Assembly (NCBI RefSeq): GCF_003012345.1
Contig: NZ_PVRV01000024.1
Location: 575,257 to 639,256, forward strand
Reading direction: 5' to 3'
DNA from: Phytohalomonas tamaricis
Lineage (GTDB): Bacteria; Pseudomonadota; Gammaproteobacteria; Pseudomonadales; Halomonadaceae
DNA: 64,000 nt
Below are positions 38,395 to 47,485 of this stretch, in pieces; the stretch's first letter is position 1; the number at the start of each line of letters is the position of its first letter. Both the position numbers and the translations under genes were made by a program. The notes beneath the pieces are model-generated. The model had not been told where the DNA came from. It saw nothing but the letters and a program-made list of their open reading frames with translations, and made no database searches.

Positions 38395-39209
38395 CGGCGC
38401 CCTCCTCCGAACATACGGCTCAGGAAGCCTTTTTTCTGGGCCTCGTGGAAACGCAATGGCACATCTTCACCCAGCAGTCGTGAAACAGTATCAACATAAG
38501 CCTGACCGGCATCGCTCTGCTGATCATGGGTGACCGGCACACCCTGGTTGGAGGCGCGCAGCACCGCTTCGGACTCGGGAATCAGACCAATCAGGTTGAT
38601 CGCCAGAATTTCCTGGATGTCCTGTAGGTTTAGCATATCGCCGCTATCCACGCGCATCGGATCGTAGCGCGTGATCAAAAGATGCTCCTTGATAGGTTCC
38701 TGGTTCTTTTCGGCACGGCGCGTCTTGGACGACAGCAGTCCCAGTATCCGGTCGGAGTCGCGCACGGACGAGACTTCTGGGTTGGTCACTACAACAGCTT
38801 CATCGGCGAAGTGCATGGCAAGCTGTGCTCCACGCTCGATCCCGGCCGGTGAATCACAGATGATGTAATCAAACTCCTCAGACAGCGAGCCGAGTACGCG
38901 CTCGACGCCCTCTTCCGTGAGCGCATCCTTATCACGTGTTTGCGACGCAGGAAGGATATGGAGGTTATCGACACGCTTGTCGCGAATCATTGCCTGATTG
39001 AGTCCCGCTTCTCCCTGAATCACGTTGATCAGGTCATATACCACGCGACGCTCACAGCCCATGATCAAGTCGAGGTTACGCAACCCCACATCGAAATCGA
39101 TGACAACGGTCTTGTTGCCTCGCAGCGCCAAACCCGTTGCGATCGCTGCCGCACTGGTGGTCTTGCCGACCCCGCCCTTCCCGGAGGTCACTACGATGAT
39201 CTTGGCCAA
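38391..39209 (-). CDS. minD: Septum site-determining ATPase MinD
   Basis: Membrane-binding ATPase that recruits MinC and MinE. The 272 residues include the deviant Walker A motif [14 protein letters not shown] and a C-terminal amphipathic membrane-targeting helix ([13 protein letters not shown]). It lies 38 bp after minC and overlaps minE. Confidence 0.98.
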   Translation of the reverse strand: MAKIIVVTSGKGGVGKTTSAAAIATGLALRGNKTVVIDFDVGLRNLDLIMGCERRVVYDLINVIQGEAGLNQAMIRDKRVDNLHILPASQTRDKDALTEEGVERVLGSLSEEFDYIICDSPAGIERGAQLAMHFADEAVVVTNPEVSSVRDSDRILGLLSSKTRRAEKNQEPIKEHLLITRYDPMRVDSGDMLNLQDIQEILAINLIGLIPESEAVLRASNQGVPVTHDQQSDAGQAYVDTVSRLLGEDVPLRFHEAQKKGFLSRMFGGGRR

Positions 39210-39247
39210 AGTTCGTATCCTGTTTTAATGCAGTTGTTAAATACCGC

Positions 39248-39982
39248 TCAACCGAGCGTTTCAATATTCAGTTGGTCTTCCAGCAGGCGGACCTGTACAG
39301 CACGCCCCAAAAGCGTCGGATCAATGTCCTCAAGACGCTTGTAATTACCGGCTACCGAGAGCAACTCACCATGCAATTCATGGCAGAAAATTCCTGCTTC
39401 ACGATCCCCATGAATACCGGCGAGCGCTCGTCCGCGCAGTGGCCCATAGACATGCACGCTGCCAGCAGCGAGAATCTCTGCACCAGCGTTGACCGCCCCG
39501 ATGACCACCAGGTCACCTTCGGAAGCGCTGACCTGCTGCCCGGAGCGTACGGTGCCACGGTATATACGCCCACCGCTCGCGGCGCTAAGCGGTGCCTCGT
39601 TCAGTACCGCCTCTGCAGTCGCATCGTCAGATGACGAGTTGACGGCTTGAGGGCGATTTTCCTGGGTCGGAAACCAGCCAAGCCCCAGCGCCCAAGCTGA
39701 CTGTTTGATACTATCGCCACCGCCACGCACTGCGACCGGTAGTAATTTATGGGCGCGGCAAACGGCGCACAATCTTTCGAGGGCCAGATGAGGCTCATCA
39801 AGCTTTTCTACACTGAGCACTACCGGTGTATGCTGAAAGAACGCCGGGGACTGGCTCAATTTACTCGAGAGCTGAGCACGCACCCGTTCGGGGTCTGCGC
39901 TGGTAAGCTCCATGACCGTCATTGGCAGCATACCGCCTTTGAAAGTGAAAGCGGTGCTCGCTCTGTCCACGTTGAGACTCAT
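39248..39982 (-). CDS. minC: Septum site-determining protein MinC
   Basis: Inhibitor of FtsZ at the poles. From the ATG at 39982 (GGAG 6-7 bp upstream) it has 244 residues: an N-terminal FtsZ-binding domain (TAFTFKGGMLPMTVMELTS) and a C-terminal beta-helix (GRIYRGTVRSGQQVSASEGDLVVIGAVNAGAEILA) that binds MinD. An ATG at 40123 would add 47 residues unlike other MinC proteins. It heads minCDE, divergent from the DUF349 gene. Confidence 0.95.
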   Translation of the reverse strand: MSLNVDRASTAFTFKGGMLPMTVMELTSADPERVRAQLSSKLSQSPAFFQHTPVVLSVEKLDEPHLALERLCAVCRAHKLLPVAVRGGGDSIKQSAWALGLGWFPTQENRPQAVNSSSDDATAEAVLNEAPLSAASGGRIYRGTVRSGQQVSASEGDLVVIGAVNAGAEILAAGSVHVYGPLRGRALAGIHGDREAGIFCHELHGELLSVAGNYKRLEDIDPTLLGRAVQVRLLEDQLNIETLG

Positions 39983-40176
39983 GACCGGCTCCACGTCGGC
40001 TGATGTTTTGGCACTTGAAGGGGTAACGCTATAGTGAGCCCCCCCTAAACGCAATTGATGATAAGCGCTGTCCTTGCAGATGTCAGGTGTCTTCATGCAC
40101 CGATACGTAACCTTTCTCGTCATGCAAGGACATGATTAGATACTCTTTGCCGTCTGTTCGTGTATCGGAAGCCTAA

Positions 40177-42948
40177 ATGCCTGGATTTTTGCAACGTTTC
40201 TTCGCGCCACGCTGGCGCCACCCCGATGCTCACGTGCGCCGTGAAGCAGTCGGACGTCTCGATCCCCAACGTGATCGCGATACTCTCCTCGTTCTGCTCG
40301 ACGATAACGATGAGCATGTCCGTCGTACCGCACTTGAGCGGCTGGACGATCCCAACCAACTGGTAGAGCGCAGTCCTTTCGAGAAAGCGGAGCTCAATGC
40401 GCTTCTGGTAAGGCATGTTACGGGAGAGCACGAATCCTCCCTACCGCTTGAAGAACGGCAAATGCTGCTGGAAAAGATCGCAGCGCCTGCATTGTTAAAC
40501 GACATTGCGCTGCGTGCTGACAATCAACAGCTACGGTTAAGCGCGCTAGCCCGTCTCGACGATGAAGCTGTACTGGTTGATCAGGCGTGTCGCAACTCGA
40601 TTGCAGCCGTGCGGCACGCCGCCGCTGCGCGTGTTGAAAGCGACGAAGGTCTTGAGCGGTTGGCGCGCGAATCGCGTCGTGATCGCAATATTGCCCGTCA
40701 AGCGCGCAATCGGATTAATCAACGCCGAGCCGCCACGCGCGATCTCGAAACGCGTCAGGCTCGCCGTGAGGAGCTTTTGGAGTCTCTTGAGCGACATGGG
40801 GCTCATAGCTGGGAGCCGCTTTATGATGCACGTTATCGTCACTTGGTACGTGAATGGGAGTTGAACGCATCAGGCGCCGATGCCGAACAAGAGCGTCGCT
40901 TCCATCTCGCTGATCAGCGTTGTCGCGTTACTATTCATGAACATGAAGCACACCACCGCGCCGCCGAAGCCGAAGCGCTCGCCCAGGCTCAAGCACAGAC
41001 TAAGCGCCAAGAGATCATTGATGCACTGGAGAGTACGCTCGCACATCTCCAACAGCCCCCCGCGCCCAGCAGGCAGGATATCGATAGCATGGTGGCGCAG
41101 CGCCGTCTGCAGAGTGAACGCTGGCGTGTGCTTTCAGATGAGCGCTCTCCCCAAGTACAGGTTCAGGAACGCTATGAACAGTTACTGAGCGAGCTTGATG
41201 CCATCGGCAGCGCCTGGCAGCGCCTGGAGGATCACAAGGCCGCCTTGGAGCAGGCGCTGGATGCCGGCGATAAAGCTCCTCTTGATGTACTTGCCCGTGA
41301 AATAGACTGGCCAACCGCGCTGCCACGGCCGCAGCTTCTTGATGAACTCTATCGAGCATGTCAGTCCAATGCTGCCGAACGTGCTGCAGATGTTGTGGCT
41401 TCCAGAGCGCAGGAGGAACGCTTTGCCGCTGATCTAGAACGGCTCGAAGCGCTGCTGGAAAGCGGTGAGCTACGCGCCGCAACCCGCCTGCTCGATACCA
41501 TCAAGCAGCGTGACACCCATCTTGACCCGAAGGCCCGCGAGCGGTTTTCCGCTACCGTCAAGCGACTCACTGCCCAGACCGCTGAACTCAGGGATTGGCG
41601 CGGCTTCGTCGCGGCGCCCAAGCGTGAACAGCTCTGCACGGCCATGGAAGCACTCATTGATGAGCCTTTAACCGACATGGAGCGTGACCGCCGCCATCGT
41701 CAGCTTGTCAGCGAATGGAAAGCACTCGGCGATGCCGCGGCGACACGTCAGCTATCGAGCCGCTTTCGCGAGGCCTCCGATAAGGTAAAAGCCTCGCTGA
41801 GGCATTATTTTGAAGAACGCATTCATCAACGAAACGAGAATCTTGCCCATCGTGAAGCGCTTTGCGCGCAGCTCGAAGCATTACTGGCGGCACCCGATGC
41901 TGGGGCGGACCCGGATGCCTTACGTCAGATACGCAATCGCTCACGTGAGGAGTGGCAGCGCTATACACCGGTGCCGAGGGAGCAAGCGGAAGCCGTCAGA
42001 CAGCGTTTCGCTCAGTCAATGCGTGGCCTGCAGGCCCTGATTGATGACCGCGCCCGCGCCTTGGCGGATGCCAAGCGTGACCTGATCGAACAGGTTCAGG
42101 CATTGGCCGATGAAACAGGAGACGCCGAAGCACGTGCAGAACAGGCCAAGGCGCTACAGCAACAGTGGCGCGCACTGGGGCGTGCACCAAAGGGTGAAGA
42201 GCAAGCGTTGTGGAAAACGTTTCGTCATGCTTGCGATACTGTCTTTGCGGCCCGTGACCATCAGCGCAACAAGCGCAAGGCACAGCAGGATGAGCGGTTC
42301 GATGCCATGCAAGCATTAATCGACCGACTCGACGCTTGGCAACCTGCCAGCATTGAAGAAAGACATATACTCGACGAAGCAGAAGCCGAGGTTATTAGGC
42401 TGGCACCACTGCCCGCCGGGCGTCGTACCGAGGGCATGCAGCGTCGCTGGAATGGCATTATTCGTGCTCGTCATCAAACACTTGAACAGCTTGCCCGTGA
42501 TGTGCTGATCTCGCGCTGGCATGCCTGGCGCCCACTGCTTGATGCTCATGTCGATGCTGATACGCGCGCGCTAGCCGGTGAAGCAGTTGCTGATATCGAG
42601 ACCGAGATAGCCCTCGATAAGGATGCCCTCAAGGCGCATCAACAACGTAACCGGATGCGTCGAACATCAACCAAGGAGGCAGGTGCTGACCGGCTTTCTC
42701 ATTTACGTGTCCACCTGGCTGTACTTGCCGATGCCCCTATTGCCCCAGAAGATGAGCCGCGTCGACTCGATGTTCAAGTCGCCCGTCTCAATGACAGCAT
42801 GGGCACCACGTTGACACGCCAGCAAGAACTTGAACAGGTACAGCTACATGTGTTGGCTACCGGCCCTATCAGTGCCGACACATGGCGTATAGAGGCCCCC
42901 TTGCTGGATGAGTTCATGGAGATAATGCGTGGACGCCAATGGGAATAA
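40177..42948 (+). CDS. Large DUF349-domain coiled-coil protein with N-terminal HEAT-like repeats
   Basis: A 923-residue, Arg/Glu-rich, highly helical protein. The N-terminal 180 residues show HEAT-like repeats (DAHVRREAVGRLD, DEHVRRTALERLDD, IAAVRHAAAARV), then several DUF349 units with long coiled coils (REEWQRYTPVPREQAEAVRQRF, QWRALGRAPKGEEQALWKTFR). No signal peptide or membrane helix is seen. DUF349 proteins are thought to be cytosolic, with no established function. GGAAG lies 6 bp before the ATG. Divergent from minC. Confidence 0.87.
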   Translation: MPGFLQRFFAPRWRHPDAHVRREAVGRLDPQRDRDTLLVLLDDNDEHVRRTALERLDDPNQLVERSPFEKAELNALLVRHVTGEHESSLPLEERQMLLEKIAAPALLNDIALRADNQQLRLSALARLDDEAVLVDQACRNSIAAVRHAAAARVESDEGLERLARESRRDRNIARQARNRINQRRAATRDLETRQARREELLESLERHGAHSWEPLYDARYRHLVREWELNASGADAEQERRFHLADQRCRVTIHEHEAHHRAAEAEALAQAQAQTKRQEIIDALESTLAHLQQPPAPSRQDIDSMVAQRRLQSERWRVLSDERSPQVQVQERYEQLLSELDAIGSAWQRLEDHKAALEQALDAGDKAPLDVLAREIDWPTALPRPQLLDELYRACQSNAAERAADVVASRAQEERFAADLERLEALLESGELRAATRLLDTIKQRDTHLDPKARERFSATVKRLTAQTAELRDWRGFVAAPKREQLCTAMEALIDEPLTDMERDRRHRQLVSEWKALGDAAATRQLSSRFREASDKVKASLRHYFEERIHQRNENLAHREALCAQLEALLAAPDAGADPDALRQIRNRSREEWQRYTPVPREQAEAVRQRFAQSMRGLQALIDDRARALADAKRDLIEQVQALADETGDAEARAEQAKALQQQWRALGRAPKGEEQALWKTFRHACDTVFAARDHQRNKRKAQQDERFDAMQALIDRLDAWQPASIEERHILDEAEAEVIRLAPLPAGRRTEGMQRRWNGIIRARHQTLEQLARDVLISRWHAWRPLLDAHVDADTRALAGEAVADIETEIALDKDALKAHQQRNRMRRTSTKEAGADRLSHLRVHLAVLADAPIAPEDEPRRLDVQVARLNDSMGTTLTRQQELEQVQLHVLATGPISADTWRIEAPLLDEFMEIMRGRQWE

Positions 42949-42970
42949 TCAAGCTAAATGCTTTATCCCA

Positions 42971-42998
42971 TTGACATTAAATCAAAAGCGAGTAGTAT
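42971..42998 (+). promoter_or_regulatory. Promoter of the initiator tRNA gene
   Basis: A perfect TTGACA (42971-42976) is followed after 16 bp by TAGTAT (42993-42998), 14 bp before the tRNA, which fits a stable-RNA promoter. Confidence 0.7.
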
Positions 42999-43012
42999 GC
43001 ACAGCACGTCGA

Positions 43013-43089
<77 letters not shown>

Positions 43090-43096
43090 AATTAAG

Positions 43097-43127
43097 AAAA
43101 CCGATACCGAAAGGTGTCGGTTTTTTT
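43097..43127 (+). terminator. Terminator of tRNA-fMet
   Basis: AAAACCGATACC pairs with GGTGTCGGTTTT across a GAAA tetraloop, then TTT. Confidence 0.9.
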
Positions 43128-43228
43128 ATAGCTATTATTCAGCCGCGTTTGAGCATGCTAGCGTAGCGGGCTCATAGCACGTCGTCGGTTCCCTCTTGTT
43201 TCGAACCAGCGGTCCCCGCTACCAAATT

Positions 43229-43262
43229 AAAAAAACCGATACCGAAAGGTGTCGGTTTTTTT
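43229..43262 (+). terminator. Terminator of the first tRNA remnant
   Basis: The same stem and GAAA loop as after the intact tRNA, followed by seven T. Confidence 0.85.
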
Positions 43263-43366
43263 GTATCTATTATTCAGCAGCGTTTGAGTACGTTACTGCA
43301 ACGGGCTCATGGCAGGTCGTCGGTTCCCTCTTGTTTCGAATCAGCGGCCCCCGCTACCAAATTAAG

Positions 43367-43394
43367 AAAACCGATACCGAAAGGTGTCGGTTTT
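43367..43394 (+). terminator. Terminator of the second tRNA remnant
   Basis: The same stem and GAAA loop but only four T, so it is probably weaker. Confidence 0.7.
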
Positions 43395-43446
43395 GGCAGT
43401 TGTTTGAAAACCGTACGATACCGCTAGAAAACGCCGTCCAGTATCA

Positions 43447-44307
43447 TCAATCTGGCTGCAGACGCCTGTCATTGTGACGTATTGCCATTGCCAACTCATC
43501 GGCAATGCCGCCTAGCGCAGGGCCTCTTCCCGTAAGTACGAATTCCACTTCTTCGAGTTCGGGTAAATCGGCGTGAGTGCTGATATCCACCAGACCGCGT
43601 GACATCAGGCTGCGCGGTTGCACCATGATACCAAGCCCCGCCAAGGCGGCGGCATGCAGCCCGCTCAGACTGGCGCAGGTACATACGATTCGCCATGAGT
43701 GGCCACCCCGGGTGAGTGCATCAAGTGCAGCTTCACGGGTAATGCTGGGGCGTGGATAAAGAATCAACGGTACCGCTTTACCCACTTCGATAGGTGCATC
43801 GGCGCGGGCTGCCCACACCAGGCGATCACGACGTAACACCTGACCTCGATGAGGATCATCCAGACGGCGTTTGGCCAGGACCAGATCGAGTTCACCTGCA
43901 TCCAATTGTTCGTAAAGCTGCCCACTCAACGCGACGTTCAATTCAAGATCGACAGCAGGATGACGGCGGGTAAATTCACCCAATACTTCTGGCAAACGTG
44001 TAGAGACAAAATCCTCCGATGCGCCAAAACGCAGCCGACCACGCAGCTCGCTACCCTTGAGATGGCGCCGCGCCTGTTCCTGAGTTTCAAGGATGGTACG
44101 CGCAAAACCCAGTAGCGCCTCACCGGATGAGGTCAGCGTGACCGTATGGGTATCGCGCACAAAAAGCCGCTGCCCGGCCACGTCTTCAAGACGGCGGACA
44201 TGCTGACTAACTGTCGACTGGCCCAAGCCAAGCTGAACCGCAGATGCCGTAAAGCTGCGTGTTTGTGCCACCGTTACGAAGGTCTGCAGCCATACCGGAT
44301 TGAACAT
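43447..44307 (-). CDS. LysR-family transcriptional regulator
   Basis: A 286-residue LTTR. The helix-turn-helix is in MFNPVWLQTFVTVAQTRSFTASAVQLGLGQSTVSQHVRRLE (1-41), followed by a linker and a periplasmic-binding-protein-like effector domain (about 90-286, starting ELRGRLRFGASEDF). It is divergent from the transporter at 44452, the classical LysR target arrangement. The effector is unknown. The 144-bp divergent region contains the near-palindrome TATGTGATTTATCATGAAATGTGATA, possibly an operator. Confidence 0.93.
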   Translation of the reverse strand: MFNPVWLQTFVTVAQTRSFTASAVQLGLGQSTVSQHVRRLEDVAGQRLFVRDTHTVTLTSSGEALLGFARTILETQEQARRHLKGSELRGRLRFGASEDFVSTRLPEVLGEFTRRHPAVDLELNVALSGQLYEQLDAGELDLVLAKRRLDDPHRGQVLRRDRLVWAARADAPIEVGKAVPLILYPRPSITREAALDALTRGGHSWRIVCTCASLSGLHAAALAGLGIMVQPRSLMSRGLVDISTHADLPELEEVEFVLTGRGPALGGIADELAMAIRHNDRRLQPD

Positions 44308-44451
44308 ATGACACTTGTCTCTTGATGTTACCTATGTGATTTATCATGAAATGTGATAGCAGTCATCACTGAAAGCACGATTCAAAATAACCGGCCCGCT
44401 CGCTATGATGCAGCCACCGTTCATGCATTACCGATGAAAAAGGACAAGACC

Positions 44452-45456
44452 TTGAGCATGCTGAGCCGGCTTAACATCGACAAGTTCCTGCTGTATTTGA
44501 TTGCCACCGTTATCGTGGCATCCCTGTTACCTGCCAGCGGCGAGTTCGCCGAGGCATTTTCAGTAGCCACTACCATTGCTATCGCCCTGCTGTTCTTTCT
44601 GCACGGTGCACGGCTTTCACCCAAGACCGTACTGGAAGGCATTACCCACTGGCGGCTGCATCTGGTTATCTTCGCCAGCACCTTTGTGCTGTTTCCTCTG
44701 CTGGGACTGATCATAGGGTTGATCTCGCCAGAACTACTCTCGCCAGCGCTTTACATGGGCGTTCTGTTTTTGTGTGTATTGCCGTCTACCGTGCAGTCGT
44801 CGATTGCCTTCACCTCGATTGCCGGCGGCAACATTCCGGCGGCAATCTGTTCGGCTTCGGCATCCAATATCCTTGGCATGTTCCTGACGCCGGTATTGGT
44901 CGGCCTGTTGCTGACGACACAAGGCAGCAGTAACGGCGCTTCACTAGATGCCGTTACTTCGATCCTGCTCCAACTACTTGCTCCTTTCCTGCTCGGCCAG
45001 CTATTACAGCCGTGGATTGGTGGCTGGGTACGTGCCCATAAGAAGCATTTGTCGTTAGTCGATCGCGGTTCAATCCTGATGGTGGTCTATCTTGCCTTCA
45101 GCGAAGCGGTCATTTCCGGCCTGTGGGGCAAGTTAAGCGTGACGGGTCTGATCACCATGGTCATCGTCGACTGTATCCTGCTCGCCGTCGTCCTGATCAT
45201 TACGACTTATGCCAGTCGACTTCTGAAGTTTTCGAAGGAAGATGAAATTACCGTGGTGTTTTGCGGCTCCAAGAAGACCTTGGCAAGCGGGATTCCCATG
45301 GCGAATGTACTTTTCTCGCCACAGGATGTCGGCAGCATCGTATTGCCGCTGATGTTATTTCATCAGATTCAACTATTCGTCTGTGCGGTATTGGCAAGAC
45401 GCTATGCCAATCAGCGCCTCTCCGAAGCATCTACTACTGCGCAACAAGGCGCGTAA
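44452..45456 (+). CDS. Bile acid:sodium symporter family (YfeH-like) transporter
   Basis: A polytopic protein of 334 residues with about ten hydrophobic helices and SBF-like/DUF4137 features (LFFLHGARLSPKTVLEGITHWRLH, GVLFLCVLPSTVQSSIAFTSIAGGN, FCGSKKTLASGIPMANVLF). A TTG at 44452 with AAGGA at about 7-bp spacing gives a length like E. coli YfeH; a GTG at 44353 and an ATG at 44434 are alternatives. The substrate is unknown. Probably regulated by the divergent LysR gene. Confidence 0.88.
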   Translation: MSMLSRLNIDKFLLYLIATVIVASLLPASGEFAEAFSVATTIAIALLFFLHGARLSPKTVLEGITHWRLHLVIFASTFVLFPLLGLIIGLISPELLSPALYMGVLFLCVLPSTVQSSIAFTSIAGGNIPAAICSASASNILGMFLTPVLVGLLLTTQGSSNGASLDAVTSILLQLLAPFLLGQLLQPWIGGWVRAHKKHLSLVDRGSILMVVYLAFSEAVISGLWGKLSVTGLITMVIVDCILLAVVLIITTYASRLLKFSKEDEITVVFCGSKKTLASGIPMANVLFSPQDVGSIVLPLMLFHQIQLFVCAVLARRYANQRLSEASTTAQQGA

Positions 45457-45473
45457 TGCTACGCCTTGTTGCG
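45440..45473. repeat. 12-bp perfect inverted repeat at convergent gene ends
   Basis: CGCAACAAGGCG (45440-45451) and CGCCTTGTTGCG (45462-45473) with a 10-nt loop. The left arm lies within the last codons of the transporter. No T-run follows. It may be a terminator or a transcript-end stem between the convergent transporter and dehydrogenase genes. Confidence 0.55.
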
Positions 45474-45484
45474 ATCAGTTCCGC

Positions 45485-46519
45485 CTAGAGCAGGATTTCG
45501 CGGCGCTCCTCGGTGCTGCGAATCGCTGCCTCAAGTAGCTCCGTCGTGGCCAACGCCTCCTCGGGGGGGACTGGATTAGGGCCGTCACCATTGATAGCGT
45601 CTTTCAACGCGCGGTAATAGCTTGGATAAGCCCCGCGCTCGTTTGCAATCTGGTGGCGCTCAATCTCCTCGCCATGGCGGATCACGACTTCACCACGCTG
45701 GGGATCGATGCCCCAGTAGTCATGACCCGGCCGATCACCGGCGCGAAGTGCAGGCTCCTGAGTATCGAGGCCATATTTGACAAAGCTCGCCTTGGTGCCA
45801 TGCAGCAAGAAGCGCGGCGCTTCCCAGCTCGCCAGCGTACTGCCATGCAAGATGACACGATGCGTTTCATAACGCAGTAATACATGGAAGTAGTCACTGG
45901 CCCTGCCCCCGCTGCGCTGGATAGCAAAATCGGCCAAGACGCCCTGCGGTCGTCCAAACAGATGAAGCGCCTGATCAACAGTGTGCGAGCCCAGGTTGAA
46001 CCAGTTGCCGGTACCCGGCGCATCCGTTTCGCCCCAACGGTCCTGCACCTGGGGGCGATAGCGGCTATAGTGCGATTCAAACTGAGCCAGCTCTCCTAAT
46101 TCGCCACTTGCCAAGACCTTCTTCACGGTTAAAAAGTCGGCATCCCAGCGACGATTCTGAAAAGCGGAGACTACCGTACCCGCCTGTTCCGCTGCAGCGA
46201 TCAGCTTCTTTGCATCAGCCACATTGAGCGCGAACGGCTTATCGATCACGACATGTTTGCCACGCTCAAGCGCCTGGAGAGCGATAGCGGCATGGGTATC
46301 GTTGGGTGTCGCCACCACAACCAGTCCAATCGATGTGTCATCAAGTACCTGCTCAAATGACAGTACCCGCACATCGGGATAGTCAGCCTTGATCTCATCA
46401 TGCCGGCTCGACACAACCGCATCGAGCACAAGCCCCTCGGTATGCACGATCAACGGCGCATGGAAGACCTTGCCAGCCAACCCATACCCGACGATTGCCA
46501 CCTTGATCGGACCCGCCAT
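45485..46519 (-). CDS. Gfo/Idh/MocA-family NAD(P)-dependent oxidoreductase (YdgJ-like)
   Basis: A 344-residue dehydrogenase with an N-terminal Rossmann fold (KVAIVGYGLAGKVFHAPLI), the catalytic motif GKHVVIDKPFALNV, a mid-domain QNRRWDADF and a C-terminal sugar-binding domain. It resembles the scyllo-inositol dehydrogenase/YdgJ group. The ATG at 46519 lies 6 bp after AGGAG; an ATG at 46525 abuts it. The 21-bp gap to the DUF3750 gene suggests co-transcription. Substrate unproven. Confidence 0.9.
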   Translation of the reverse strand: MAGPIKVAIVGYGLAGKVFHAPLIVHTEGLVLDAVVSSRHDEIKADYPDVRVLSFEQVLDDTSIGLVVVATPNDTHAAIALQALERGKHVVIDKPFALNVADAKKLIAAAEQAGTVVSAFQNRRWDADFLTVKKVLASGELGELAQFESHYSRYRPQVQDRWGETDAPGTGNWFNLGSHTVDQALHLFGRPQGVLADFAIQRSGGRASDYFHVLLRYETHRVILHGSTLASWEAPRFLLHGTKASFVKYGLDTQEPALRAGDRPGHDYWGIDPQRGEVVIRHGEEIERHQIANERGAYPSYYRALKDAINGDGPNPVPPEEALATTELLEAAIRSTEERREILL

Positions 46520-46540
46520 ATTCATCTCCTGAAGCGATTT

Positions 46541-47338
46541 CTAGTGATCGGTTGCATCCCGATTGTCCTCGACGAGCGGTTTCCTGGCGATACGACCAAT
46601 GCCCGGCAGCTTGATCGCCCAATCGAGAGGATCGAGACCGAACACCAAGCCTAGCACGTTGATCTCAATGCCTTCTTCACGGGCGACCATGATGCCCAGC
46701 AGGCCAAAGAGCGAAAACTGATAACCGCTGTTACTGGGTGCTGGTGCAAAAAAACGCCCCCACCAATGCGTATTGTCGACGAGATAATCCTTGCCTAGGG
46801 CAATTGAGGGCAACTCCACATTAAGCTCCGGTGCCTGACGCACCATCCACGCCACGAAGGAATTACTGTTGGCACCCGGCCAGATACGATACGTCTGGGG
46901 ATAAGGATAATTGCTTGCCGCCAATTGCAGGCGGGGAATAGCCGCAGCAGCCTTGTCACCGCGAATCTCGGCCAGCAGGTGCGGAGGATTGCCGAACCAG
47001 GCGCGATCCGGTGCATTGGCATGAATACTGACCGTGGGCCGCCGCCAGCCCATCACTTCATAAATGGTGTAATGACGCGCATCCTGCGACTTGATCGCAA
47101 TCCAGGTATGCGCTGCAAACGCGCCTCGCCACGAAAAAGCGCGTGCGCCGTAGACCTGAACGATAGCTTCCCGCGTGGTGGCCGGATCGGGGGCATTCCC
47201 GGCCCGCTCGCGGCTGGCCGTCGCCCAATCGGCGGCGGTATCAACGCCACCCCACAATATCATGTATGCCGGGCCTGCCAGCAGCAGCGCAACGAAGGCA
47301 ATCAGACCTACGGCCGCCTTGAGTAACATCATCAGCAT
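46541..47338 (-). CDS. DUF3750-family membrane-anchored protein
   Basis: A 265-residue protein with one N-terminal membrane helix (about 5-28) and a large soluble domain with the DUF3750 landmarks AAHTWIAIKSQDARHYTIYEVMGW, GANSNSFVAWMVRQAPELNVELP and YLVDNTHWWGRFF. The function of the family is unknown. It probably faces the periplasm. It precedes the Gfo/Idh dehydrogenase in the same direction. Confidence 0.85.
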   Translation of the reverse strand: MLMMLLKAAVGLIAFVALLLAGPAYMILWGGVDTAADWATASRERAGNAPDPATTREAIVQVYGARAFSWRGAFAAHTWIAIKSQDARHYTIYEVMGWRRPTVSIHANAPDRAWFGNPPHLLAEIRGDKAAAAIPRLQLAASNYPYPQTYRIWPGANSNSFVAWMVRQAPELNVELPSIALGKDYLVDNTHWWGRFFAPAPSNSGYQFSLFGLLGIMVAREEGIEINVLGLVFGLDPLDWAIKLPGIGRIARKPLVEDNRDATDH

Positions 47339-47426
47339 TATCGTTAGCTATCCTCCCGCGTTGCCTGCGCAAGCTACCTGCGAACGTTTTCAGCACCTTC
47401 ACTACTTTTAGCGATACCAAACGAAC

Positions 47427-47454
47427 GCGTCCGGTATCACATGATACCGGACGC
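47427..47454. terminator. Perfect 13-bp hairpin downstream of the SDR gene
   Basis: GCGTCCGGTATCA (47427-47439) and its exact complement (47442-47454) are separated by CA. It lies 32 bp after the SDR stop codon. It lacks a clear T-run on either strand, so it could be a weak terminator or a protein-binding palindrome. Confidence 0.5.
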
Positions 47455-47485
47455 AGCGAAAACACTTAGCGGTTCAATACAATGA

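Larger units (their letters stand above)
43131..43394 (+). repeat. Two decayed tandem copies of the tRNA-fMet 3' part plus terminator
   Basis: Two further GGTC/GGCC-CCCGCTACCAAATTAA sequences end in CCA at 43224 and 43359, exactly 135 and 270 bp after the real tRNA end (43089). Each is followed by the same ACCGATACC-GAAA-GGTGTCGGT terminator. Upstream of each, the anticodon-stem string GGGCTCAT survives but the D arm and correct T loop are lost, and GTTCCCTCTTGTTTCGAA is inserted. The two remnants closely resemble each other and cannot fold as normal tRNAs. Likely unequal duplication, or scars of integration at the tRNA 3' end (inference). Confidence 0.85.

Noticed and set aside
43131..43359. 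Two more functional tRNA-fMet genes
   Set aside because: The D arm and T loop are missing, so no cloverleaf forms; they are called remnants instead.
43097..43394. CRISPR array
   Set aside because: The repeated segments are tRNA 3' ends and terminators with 135-bp period, not short repeats with unique spacers.
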